Shown here: positions 28,366-39,700 of the stretch, piece after piece | How positions within the stretch are numbered: position 1 is the first letter of the stretch | Layout: each line of letters begins with the position of its first letter | Origin: Thysanoteuthis rhombus | Lineage: Eukaryota > Mollusca > Cephalopoda > Oegopsida > Thysanoteuthidae | Length of the DNA: 64,000 nucleotides | Reading direction: 5' to 3' | NCBI GenBank assembly: GCA_963457665.1 | Contig: OY735207.1 | Span: 61,897,888-61,961,887 of the forward strand | Notes under the pieces: model-generated | Told to the model about the DNA's origin: nothing | Databases searched by the model: none | Seen by the model: the letters and a program-made list of their open reading frames with translations, nothing else | Made by a program: the position numbers and the translations under genes

Positions 28366-28502
28366 TCCCCAAATTGAAAAAGTGGCAGAATAAAACAATT
28401 AAAATGCTGTGGATCAACCAGTTTATGCCTTTCACACGATAACATTTGAACAATCAATGTTCACTAGAAGATTAAATACAAATGCCGAGTGTGACTCAAA
28501 AA

Positions 28503-28973
28503 TTAAAGGGAGGTAATACTGTTATTTTAATGTGTCATCTTTCTTAATGATTCTGTCTTCATTCTTGACAATAGTTGTCTCCCCTTGTATGTTTTCCAAG
28601 ATAACTTTTGGTACATTGAAAAAATATTACACCCTTTATTTCTTATGTTCTCGTTGAAAGATGCCGCCAATATTTTTACACATCACTTTTTGATAATAAA
28701 GAAAATGATAGATTGCTATTATAGAATTGCTCTAGCATAATAGAGCATTTAAAATTCTTAATAAAATCGATTTTGACTCGGTATGATATATGAATTGGGA
28801 ATTATTTACTCTCCAAATACACGGCAAATCATTAACCTAAACTTTTGATACAAATCCATGAAAAATTATTGATGAAATCAGAACAAAGTCCACTGAAAGT
28901 ATTCAACGAAAAAAATTGCATCGTTAATTATTTTATCAGAAAAACGCAATAATCAAAGTTATCTCCCCTTGAA
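28503..28973. repeat. Element bounded by AAGGGAG motifs
   Basis: aaagggaggtaat near 28513 and ttatctcccctt near 28960 are inverted, with a third ttgtctcccctt at 28569. AAGGGAGATAA-type motifs are common in molluscan non-coding DNA. Single copies also lie at 30030, 32353 and 43697. Confidence 0.35.
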
Positions 28974-29082
28974 ATACTCCATAAACTCGTGTTCGCAGAA
29001 ATTTGTAATATGCAAACCGCAGGAAGAATCAAGTGATCAAAAACGGAGTTAATAATGAAGAAAACTAATTCATTTTTTCTTG

Positions 29083-29088
29083 TTTATT
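29083..29088 (-). promoter_or_regulatory. Poly(A) signal AATAAA after orphan terminal exon
   Basis: TTTATT on + equals AATAAA on -, about 40 bases past the TAG of the 29127-29198 candidate exon. Confidence 0.35.
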
Positions 29089-29126
29089 TTCATAACATTG
29101 TTTATCCACCCATCTCCCACTCTATA

Positions 29127-29198
29127 TAATACAACTTCTGAGAGCATTTAGGAATTCACTTTCCTCTTCATCAAGACCCAGCTTCATCTTGGCTCTGA
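29127..29198 (-). CDS. Orphan candidate terminal exon
   Basis: A strong acceptor (tttttttcag) is followed, in phase 2, by AKMKLGLDEEESEFLNALR and a TAG. AATAAA lies about 40 bases after the stop (29088-29083). In phase 0 it would instead read SQDEAGS and stop. Acceptor, acidic helical peptide, stop and poly(A) signal together suggest the last exon of a minus-strand transcript. Its phase-2 reading does not join directly to the 33400-33501 candidate. Confidence 0.4.
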
Positions 29199-30174
29199 AA
29201 AAAATTGTTATTGTACATGCGCTATATTTCAGATAGCTGCCTTTGAAAAAATTGGAAAGAAATAGGAGATTGAAGAAAATGTAGTTTTTAAAGACATGTT
29301 GAGGTACCTTAATGGGTGGGAACTGACACTAGTCTTTTTACATATTGTAAATATAACCAAAGACTATGGCGTTGATAAGAGGATACATATTAAACAATAT
29401 ATAGATGTGTGTGTGTGTGTGTATGTGTATGTTTAAGTGTATGTAAGTGTGAAAAAAATTGTTCCTAAAATCTCTATTCGTCGGACACTCTCCAGAGGAT
29501 GAAATGTCACTAAGGGCTCAAGAATAGTCGCCTGAACGAAACCGGATCTGGAATTAAGAAAAAAAAATAAATCGTTTAAAGACGTCATGGTCGATTCTCA
29601 ACATATCCGGATTCTTCAAATCTAGTAATTCTAATCACTTTCTCGCGTTCTATCCTCTCAGGAGTGCCAGCTTTTGGGGAACTATTTTGTTCAACATGTT
29701 TAACGTATACCCATGAAAATGACGGGATTATCCATGTATGGCTCGGCACTCAGCTATTTTTTTAGGTGATTTTTTTTTTCCAAAAAAATTCAAGTAACCT
29801 AATTCCAAGTTTTTTTTTTAAATTTCAACTCAAGCTGTGTTAATGACGATGAGACACAAAGTCTTGAAACATAATGTTACAAAAGTCATCTCTGGTATCG
29901 TGCAGCATGGAAAGAAACATTGGAAGAAAAGATATATTTTATTCAATTACAAAATAATTCCACACACTAATTCTTTTTTTCTTACATTTTAGATTTAAGC
30001 GACCAGAGTTTCTGTGGCTTATCCTTCATTGTTATCTCCCTCATTTTGTTACACCCCTTCAATTGTTTTTTAGTTGTGTTGATCTATTTCACATGGATCA
30101 ATCCATTATAACTTTGAGGTTGTAAAATAAATATAAAATTAAGCATACCAATTTTCATATGTGGCTTTTGTATG

Positions 30175-30176
<2 letters not shown>

Positions 30177-30222
<46 letters not shown>
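30177..30222. repeat. (TA)n microsatellite
   Basis: TA repeat just before a Penelope-like fragment. Confidence 0.95.
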
Positions 30223-30225
<3 letters not shown>

Positions 30226-30239
30226 TTTAATATGTATCC

Positions 30240-30740
30240 GCTAATTACGGTGTTTTTTTAATTCTGTGTCACCAAAAGATTTTACAAACAGCATGGTGCC
30301 AACATATAGAAATTGAAGATATGAAGATATGTGGATTAATCAACTCTCTCTCTCTCTCTCTCTCTTGGCAGACTCAGCACTAAACTTAACAACCCTAATC
30401 ACAACGATCTCTAATTCCCAAATCCCCTACTCATAGTTAGTCTGTACTCACCCACTTACTATTGTTTACACTATGGTTCTACCGAAGCCAAAAAACATCC
30501 CTCACTATTGATACACTCTCATTACCGTATCCATGACAACCAATGCTCCTTCTGAGCAGTACAACTTATAAAATACCCATAACTGTTGCTACTACTTCCA
30601 ATAGGATATCCAACCATACCAACATAAATTTTTCCACGGACAAAATATAGACTGGACACATCATTATGACCCCAAAAGAATCTTCTTTCTTGATTTCCAA
30701 TTTTGATTTCAAAGCAAAACATCTGATTCTAAATTTATTT
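30240..30740 (+). mobile_element. Penelope-like element fragment
   Basis: It is similar to 51500-51700 (tgaagatatgtggat, then acttaacaacccta and gatctctaattc). In the other copy this region encodes the HEDMWINKLKTLYPNG motif of the Penelope C-terminal region. A (TC)n tract interrupts it. Confidence 0.45.
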
Positions 30741-30877
30741 CCTACAGAAACCTTTCAACCACAGAAAGGCACACACAGAAATGGGAACCCCTTCTGAAAC
30801 ATGTATAGCATATTAATTAACAAAATAAAGCCTCGATATACTTTTACTCCTGAATCTGTCTTATTCCATATTGTTCA

Positions 30878-30882
<5 letters not shown>

Positions 30883-30927
<45 letters not shown>
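30883..30927. repeat. (TA)n microsatellite
   Basis: 45 bases of TA. Confidence 0.95.
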
Positions 30928-30929
<2 letters not shown>

Positions 30930-30932
<3 letters not shown>

Positions 30933-33399
30933 ATGTATACTGATGGTTTATGTCATTTACGTTGTCTAGGCCGACTGAAAATTTCACCGTTGTAATAACG
31001 AAAGATCGTTTCGAATACAGTTTCAAAACAATATAATGCAATTTATAATCATTCAGTCAAATATGATTATTTGTTTCTTCCAACGCGGACAGAGTAGATA
31101 TATGTCGGATATTAATATCTATCATTCACATCACACACGCACCATATGTACATATTATATATAATCAATACATTGGTATGGATCATGGTAAATCTGACAA
31201 TATCAGAGTGAAAAAACAATATCAGAATGTTTGCTGGGACAAATGATCTATTTCTACGTTCGCTTGTTACCGAGCTTTGTCAATATCTGATGTGTTATAA
31301 TAATCTGGTATTATTCATACGTAGATTTTGAGTTGTGTAAGGCAAGGGTAGTAGTTAATTGAGTGCATGGCTAGGCAGACCACGTGTATATCAAGTTTTG
31401 TGATGAAATGGTTATCAAGACCTTTGGTATGTCCACTTCCAAGATTTTGGAAGTTATTTATACAGCTGATTTTATCAGATGTCAGCTGTCCGTGATTGTG
31501 TGTGTAGATTAATTTAGAATTTGTGTAATGGGAGATTGAGGTCAAAATGTGAATTTATAACCGTTGGGTGCAGTGACCTGAGGTTAGAAAAAATATTTCC
31601 TTACAATTGCCTCAACTGGCGTAAATAGGAAGTGAACAACTACATCTGCTATCAAGTTGAGAATTACACACACGCATATATGATGATGGCTATCACCTCA
31701 TTTTTGATGATGACCAAATGACATTTGGCAGTTTCTGAGCAGCTCACTGACAATAGGATCCTAAATGTGAAACGAATTTCAAAATGAAATCTGAGATTAC
31801 TCGCAGAATGCCAGGTCTCTTTCCATAACAAGATATCAAATGGCCGAAGTCCTGATTTCCGAAATTCTACCGTTTTCTTTACTGGTTACGTCTACTAAAG
31901 AAATTGGAAGAGGTCTATGTGTCCATTCGGGTCAGTCCATCCACACGATATCTCCAAAAATTCTCAATTATTACAATGGAATTGTGCAGAGGGGTGGGCC
32001 CTGGAAGAAATGATCAATTTTGGGGCAAAGGTGAAAAACTTAATCAATAGAAAGGCAAGATTTAAATTCCAAAGGAAGTAACTCAATATTTCTTCTTTTC
32101 TCGGTGTTTTTTTGTTCGTTTTTTTTTTTGTTTTGTTTTGTTTTTTGTTGATATTTTGATTTAATTCAGTTTTTACTTAACATCCAGGGTTGGCAGAGAT
32201 ATGCTTTCTAGTTATCATAAGAACCATATCTCCTATCTTCAATCAATGATAGACAAACTCACTTACAAGTATCAGTTATAAGCACCAAGAACATCTGGCG
32301 CTATTTCACCTCTGCCACCTAAGTAGTCAACAAAGGAGACATTTGAAAAAAGAAACAAAGGGAGATAATGTTGACATTTCTCTCGATTTGAGAGAAAAAA
32401 GAAAAAGAAAACAAATCACACAACAAAAAGGTGGAAAATAATGAAAGGAGAATTGATATAAACGAAATCATTTCACACAAAAAAGACTTTAAATATTGAA
32501 AGAAAAATAGGAATCTGCGATTTTACCAAAAAGTAAAAGATATCATTTTTTCGATTTTATATAACTATAAAAAAAATAACATTCCGCACACAACCAAATA
32601 AAAGGGAGAAAATTATTTAAATGGAAAATAATGGAAGAAAAGTCGAAAGCTGAGGAATTGGAATTTAATTTGACGTGATATATTCCCGAGAAGAAGTTAA
32701 CACAAATGAAATGGCACAAAATCACTATTTCTTTCGATAATAATTTTGTACCCCTTTTCTTATGATGTGAAATGATTTTTTTATTGAAAGAAAGTCAGCA
32801 TTATTTCCCTTTATGGAAATTCTTCTGCGAACTTTTCCTCATTTTGGTTCATTTTCGAACGTTTCGACGGGGGAAAAGTGGTGTTTATTATATGAAACAA
32901 ATGAGGACTAAAGTCCGTATAAAATTCCATAAAAAAAGATGATGCTGACTTCTTTCGATTTTACAAAAAAATCCACAAAAAAAAAAAATCTACTTAATGA
33001 TATTCCTGAAAAAAATTCAGACAGAAATTAACCAAACATGTTGCAAGTGATTGGCACAGAAATATGAACCATAAATTCAATGAGATGTTCTCTATAAAGT
33101 GGAACCGTCATCACTGCCAGATCATGTGACTCTGAGAGGAAGATAATTTTAGGTAAGAAACATCTTACCGAGGGACACCAATCAAGTTTCAAGTGAATCT
33201 GACTTGAAATAAATGAAAAAATCATTTTTAAAACTAATTTCAAACCTTTAAGAATTTATACAATAATTCAATGTGCTTTCTGTACAAGGTTCACACTTCG
33301 CAAAAATTTTGCTGATTATATGTAAGCACAAGTATAGTTAACTTTCATTTCTTTGTACAGTTATGCACATTTTTTCAATTAATTTTCTTGTCTACATAC
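30930..33399. other. Intergenic stretch
   Basis: It contains repeat D and an old element relic around 31310-31560 whose minus frame has an HNHGQLTSDKI motif of unknown origin. There is no gene I can support. Confidence 0.35.
33040..33225 (+). repeat. Dispersed repeat D
   Basis: It shares tcaagtttcaagtgaatc and agataattttaggtaagaa with 42290-42390. There are two copies in the window. Confidence 0.4.
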
Positions 33400-33501
33400 A
33401 GCAGAGATGATGTCTGAATCCAATGAGTGTAGGTATTGTCCAAACGAACTTCTTGTTTCAGTCATACTCCTGGCCGTTATCAAGATCAGAGGTGTTAAAA
33501 T
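33400..33501 (-). CDS. Orphan candidate exon (34 codons, phase 0-0)
   Basis: The acceptor tttgtccttag and donor TCTGCT|gtatgt on the minus strand frame exactly 34 codons. These read ILTPLILITARSMTETRSS, then FGQYLHSLDSDIISA. The composition looks protein-coding. The + strand of the same interval is also open, so this is not certain. It could belong to an unrecognised minus-strand gene, or be an alternative exon joined in phase 0 to exon 7 of the PDZ-Roco-Death gene. I recognise no family. Confidence 0.35.
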
Positions 33502-36500
33502 CTAAGGACAAAAACTATGAATGTTACCAATCTAACAACAACTTGAGAAATCTGTGTGTCTGCATCACAATTAATTGACTAAATTAGCAACACTGAATTA
33601 TCTAAATTTAGATACAAAATATCTAAATTGGCAACACGGAAGAAAAGTAACCAAAATACTTCAAAGCCATAGTTTTATATGAAAGAAACTCATTTTACAT
33701 GACAATTATGGCAGGCTGCTCCACAGACTATTGTGTGATCCAGTTGCATGTTTTTCAAGGCCTGATACTAGATATCACTGATTGATATGAATCAAGAATT
33801 TTTTTTCAGAGAATTCTGGGTACTTTTACATCAATCTAACACATGCTAAATTAGAGGGTATATTCAAAGAATGAGATAAATTAAAATACACTTTATTAAC
33901 CACTTGGGACAAGATATTTAGCAAGAAATTTGGCCTTGGCCTTGACTACCGATTATGAATCAAATTGTGATTCAAAAAAATTTGTAAATGATAAAGGCAG
34001 TGAAAACAACGATTGTCCTGGAGCAGCTGACAAGATATTTCACCAACATAGCCAGGAAAAAAAAAGTGACAATTTTCACCAGGAGGTAAAATGAGTTAAA
34101 AAATCATATCTCAGTCTCAAGCAATTAATTTAGTATGGCACAAAGCTACAAGTATCTCAGCTGCAAGTGGTTAAATAAACACTTTTTGTTAAAAGATGAA
34201 AAAAGTACAAAGACTTATTTTCTTAATTAAATGATTTTTTTTATTTTGTATTTTTATTTTATTATTACAATAAAGAAATGTGGACAAGTTGAAAAGAGTC
34301 AAAGTTGCATAATGGATGATCAGCAAGAGAAAGATAAAAAGAGACTTCGAGGTTCCAAGTCACTCCCTGCTGTTATCACCAGCCATTGACACGCTCCCCC
34401 ACATCTCTTACCATGGCAATTTCTATATGCATCTTTTTTTTTCTTTTTTTTTTCTTTTAATCACACATATTACACATTGAGAGAAAAAAAAAAAAGGAAG
34501 GGGGCTAAGATGTGAAAATAAAATATGCATATATTTTTGTTATGTTTAGATCCATTCATTTTTTCTTTCTTCTTTCTCTGTCTCCAGTCCTCTCCACATT
34601 AGTGGTCAAATTTTTATGGTTTCTTTTTTCGTAATTTAAAAAATTATTTTTTATTTGAAAATGAAAAAAAAAAGATGAAAAATATTTCAGTATTATTTAC
34701 CCCAGACATAAAAAAAGATGCAATTAACATTAAAAATGGAGGGAAAAAAAAGTGTATATATTTTCTATATATACCTGTTTTACATCTGATAAGTTTCATT
34801 TTTCAATTAAAAAAAAAAAAAAAGGAAGATAAATTAATCCCATTTACATAAAGCAAAAGACGAATATTGTGGACAATATGAATTTACACTCTAAACACAA
34901 AAACCTATGAAAAAATAGTTTACATAGAGAAAATTGAATCACATAAAAATGACATGCATTTTTATAAAATTTACCTCCACAAACATTCAAAATAGCAAAA
35001 AACAATGAACATTTGTTTTAAATACCTATGACTATATTTTTAAATTGATTTACATCCAGAAAAAAAGTATGGAAATTAATATATCTAAAAGAAAATATAT
35101 TTGTAGGTTTCAATGAAAGTACACAATTCACAAATAAGAAAATTAGCTTCAAAATGAAAATGTCTGTACAAAATAACAGACTATTTCTTATGTCTAAATA
35201 AAATGGATACAAAACCAAGAAACTACAATTGAAAAGGCTAAAAAAAAATCTTCAATAAGACATTACTTCCTCTAATATTCTATTTCTTCTCTTTCTATTT
35301 TACCATTCATTGTTCTAAGAAGTCGATAACATTTTTTCTTCTTTTTATAAATTTTTAGATTTTTGCCAAGTACAAAGGCATAGGAGAGAGAAAATTACAC
35401 ACTTTATCAAGACACAAACAGGGAAAAAGTAAAAATACACATAAATTTTAGAATCAATCCATGGCTTCGGTTATCTTTTCTTCATTTTTTTTTTTTAAAT
35501 TTTCCAATTCTTTTTAACTACTTCTTCATTCAAAATAATGCCCAATTTTTTTTTATCAAAATGAAAATTGCATTTTTATTTTTTCAAAGGGGGTGTAAGC
35601 ATTTTTTTTATTTTACCCTATTCCAAATTGCTGGTACACGTCACTCAACATTTCTCAAAGTATAAAAATCAAAACAAAAACATCTCTGCAGATGAGCACA
35701 GAAAAATTTTTTTTTTTAAACTGCCCACAAGAACAATTTTTTTAATGAAGTAGAAATTAAGATGACATTTAACAGTTGCATCTTGTCATTAAGATGTAAT
35801 TCAAAGGTTGTTTTTTTTTCTATTTAATACTCTACCAATCAAAATGCATCCATGTGGCTTTTGGATAAGTATTTTGTAAAAGCTTCAGAATATTAATACT
35901 GTTAATATTTCATTTTTTTTTTTAAATTGTGTGCGCAAAATGATAAAATTGTTAGATAATCATCATCATGTAGAATAGAAAATCTTTCTAAATCTGAATA
36001 TCAGCTCAATGAATCAAAAGCTTGTACACCACCCCCTCAATATTTTTTCTCAATTTTTTGAGCATATGGAATCAAATGCAAATTATTCTGGGAATAAAAT
36101 TGATCCTTTAACAATCTTGCATTTGGTTTTTTAAAGGTTTTTTTTTTTTTTGTTGGGAATTCTTTTTCGTTTTTTTTCATTTCCAGCTTCAGATTAAAAA
36201 TGTTTAATCTGGACTGTTTGTTCAGGATGTAGATGCAAGATCTCCAACCTGAAAATGTAACTGTTTACAGTCACGAGCACCAAGGACGAACCTTGATGCT
36301 TAAAATGATAGTGATTCACAGGCGAAATACATGACAGTAGAGCCGAGACAAAAGAAAAAAAAAAAAAGAAAGAAATTTAGCAATCCACCCCTGCAATCAC
36401 TTCTTGAGACATAAGCCACCATTAATCAATAAGTTTGGCTTGAGTTATAGTAATGTTGCTTTGCTTGTATTTGTCTTTAATGACTAACATTACCACTGAC

Positions 36501-36566
36501 TTCTGCACTGCTTGCAGTACCACTGCAACTAGCACTACTGCTGCAACCCCCAGTATGACTGCTGCT
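33502..36566 (-). other. Homopolymer-rich region, possible long 3' UTR of the minus gene
   Basis: It is dense in A and T runs of 8-14 bases, more than elsewhere in the window, with almost no microsatellites or SINE copies. It lies directly downstream of the Death-domain stop. It may be 3' UTR. No ORF with coding character is present. Confidence 0.35.
36203..36208 (-). promoter_or_regulatory. Candidate poly(A) signal ATTAAA for the PDZ-Roco-Death gene
   Basis: ATTAAA on the minus strand lies about 360 bases after the stop. The next AATAAA on that strand is at 35580-35575. Either could be used. Confidence 0.3.
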
Positions 36567-36790
36567 TCAACTGCTGCTGTTGATGCTATTATTTCCAGCA
36601 CCAACACTGCCTCCAATGTAGTTGTCCAATATCCTGACCAAGTCCAAGCGATTAATTTCTATCAAAATGTTACGCAGGTCCAATATGGTGCAATTGGCAT
36701 CAGAGGCTGACCACTCCCATAGCAAGCTCTCACTTGGGTCCTTACAGTTTTCACACGAGTTCACATGAGTCAGAGACATGTTTAGGTGTG
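36567..36790 (-). CDS. Exon 9 of PDZ-Roco-Death gene: second half of Death domain, stop
   Basis: The acceptor is tttctaatag; 224 nt. It encodes THLNMSLTHVNSCENC, then DPSESLLWEWS, CTILDLRNILIEINRLDL and VRILDNYIGG. Helices 3-6 of a Death domain are clear. The tail SINSSS and the TGA lie in a GCT/AGC-rich stretch that could vary in length. Confidence 0.82.
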
Positions 36791-39700
36791 CTATTAGAAA
36801 AAAACAAAAAACAAACACAGGATTTAATAAAGACAAAAACAAGTGCTAATGACACAAACAATAATTTAATACAAAGAATAATTTGCTATGGCTGCATCTA
36901 AACGATCAGGATGTTATCTAGCTTTCTCACTAGCTGTTTAACAGATAATTCTCAATAGGAAAATTTCAATTTCTTGATTAAGCTGAATGTGTTTTGGGCC
37001 ATTTTTTTTTCTTTAAATAAATACTAACACAAAAATTCAGATCTTAGAAAACTTCTCAATCCTATAAAAACGATGGGGAAATTAAATTTCTTGCGAACAC
37101 ACTGTGGATATACTTCATATCTACTCTAAATAATCCCTAGCTCATGTAGAACAGCCATTCTTGACCTTTCTTTTTTAGTCTTCTCAAAAACTCTTCTTGA
37201 GTTTCAGGACTACCACAAACAAATAGATAGAAATTCATTTATTATTATTTGAGCCTATAAATGTGCTGTGGTACCCAAGATGACCATGAGGCCCCAGTTA
37301 AGAATGGCTGATGTAGATGATTATACTGAATACAACTTTTACTAAAGCTAAAGTTTATGCAGTTAGAAAGGCCTAGAAAAGCTGGGTGCTGATCTACATT
37401 CCAATTACGATTTACTTCCTATTCTGTTTCCAAAGGGGATTGGTTTATAGTAAATGCAAACTGTCCCAGCTGGAGTTGGAACTACCATTAACCATTGGGC
37501 TACCTTCATCTCCAAAAATTACTTGAATATAGAAATTAGGTGCTGCTTAGTGAGATTCTTTTTTTATCATTGTGTGACAAAGACAATATTTTCCATCCCA
37601 CTAAAAAAAGGCCATTCTGGTGGAAAGATGAACAACAAATATTCAGAAAATTCTTTCTCAAAATAAATTGAATTTGGTGAAGGCTTCAGAGGGGAAACCA
37701 ATAGAAAAAATTAAATGAAATAAAATATTGCTATAGCATTGATTTGGTGTTGCTTGCAAAATAAAGTCAATTTTGAAATGAGATGCCCCTTAATTAATAA
37801 AAGTTACAGAATGTGGGGTTTTGAGGTGAGTAGAAAACTTGACTTTGAAATGCAAAAGATAAAAAGATGAACACTTAAGATAGGAAACACCACAAAAGAC
37901 ACGTCTTCTGAACCATCATCCATCTAAAACAATATATAAAAAAGAAATAAGAAATGAACGAGAATTAAAGTCAATACTAACTTGCAATTTTCTTCCATCC
38001 ATGTTCTGGTCTTTCGTTCAAGCCATTACAGATACATTTTATCACGTTATAGTTTGCATTAAAAACTAAAGTTTCTTCCATTGATGGGGCTTGTTTTTTC
38101 TAAAAAACAAAATAAAATTTTTAAAAGATTTATGGAAAGAGAAAAGCATACTGCATGTATACAAATTTACTAGTACTATGCAAGAAATGTTTTTCTGGAT
38201 TTCCTCTCAAGACAATAATTACTTTTTACAATCATCAATCACTAATTCATCTTTTCATTGAAAAAAACTTATGCTTTTAGAAAATGTCATAACACAAAAG
38301 ATACTCTATTTCCCAACTGATAAGATGCTGAAAGCGATGAGACATGTGATATAGTTAGCAAGTATTTGGAGGAAAATATTCGAGGATAAAGTAGGTTACT
38401 GAATTAGCAAGTCCAATTCGCAGACTGTTGTGTCATTTTTCTCTCCATCACAGCTAATCATCACATTGTGGACATAATATCTCATACTTTCCAGAAAAAT
38501 ATAGCATCTTATCAGCCCAAGAGATACAATGTGATCAGTCATTATCATTCAACAAAATTAAATCTAATCACTTGCTCATCTTGCATTTATACATCAACGG
38601 TTTGTAAATGGATAAACTTTTCTCATAGAACAGAGGTGGGTCTAAATCCTAGGAGGGGAATTTATTCCATTTCAAAGTGTGTGCAAATGAATGAGCCTTA
38701 GGTGCTTATTTGAATGGTCACATCTCTGACACCTATTTTTCATAAAGGAATCAGCTTAATGGAATACATTGATAACAATTGATCAGAGAGGGGAGAAATA
38801 AATAAGAAAACACTTAACATATGATGCAGGGTCTACAACAGAGTGCCGTTTAAGAAATAAAAAGGCCGGGGGGGGGATCACTTCAAAAGAGTTTGAGAAC
38901 CACACCCAGAGGATAGAAACATGTTTTCTTTTACATTTACAATCAAAGCATATTTTATAGTAGAAGATGGATAACTGTTAGGATTTATTCATCACCACAA
39001 CAGCAAATATAACACAGGGTGGTGTTTAATTTTGGGCCCCCACATGCACAAGCATGAATAAAGGTAAAAATTAACCAGATGCCGTGGCTTGTGTCACAAA
39101 GATGTCAGGGTGACCCATGACCCTCCCCTTCAGCGGGTGGGGAGATGCTGTTCCCGAAAGGATCAGGCACATCTGCTTCAATTTAGTGCTCTGTCCAAGG
39201 ACAAGATAGAGCTAATGCCAACTGAAGTGTCAGGGATCAGGCTTGCCAAAAGGTATTCCATAAAAGTGACCTTGTACCAGACTTGGTTACAATCCTGATT
39301 TGCTTTTATAACAAACAGTAGAGGTATGAGCATCACAATAATGGGCTTCAGTGTCATCAAATATGCAGAATAGAGATTGTGTGATAAAATCCATCACAGC
39401 TCAAGTAAAGTTGTAAGGAAACAATACTCAACTTTTTATAGCTGTTTGTCAAAACCATCTGTTTTCATATCTATACAACGATCAAGTACTTTTCTCACCT
39501 TAGATTTTTCAGATAGACCCTTGTGGTATGGTTTTTCAAGATAGCGACATCTGATAACTGAGGGCCCACTATTTCTTTCATTTCCACAGTAAACACACAT
39601 GGGCCGATCGCAGCGTGGATGTTCCTTTAGGATATTCAAGGGGAAAACATGTTTGCAGACATTAGTAAGTTGCTTCCAGAATCTCATCAAAGTTGCACAG

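Larger units (their letters stand above)
27700..29126. other. Intergenic stretch
   Basis: It contains a TA tract and the AAGGGAG-bounded element. No coding sequence is supported. Confidence 0.4.

Noticed and set aside
31315-31545. 76-codon minus frame as a gene
   Set aside because: It has a low-complexity flank and no splice sites. It is probably a relic of an element that I cannot classify.
36422-36710. Thr/Ala-rich + frame and Val/Ala-rich - frame around 36450-36710
   Set aside because: They are shadows of the last Death-domain exon and its GCT/AGC-rich end.
39089-39298. + frame with a DPPLQRVGRCC stretch as a gene
   Set aside because: It lies in intron 7-8 of the minus gene, lacks splice logic and looks like repeat-derived sequence.
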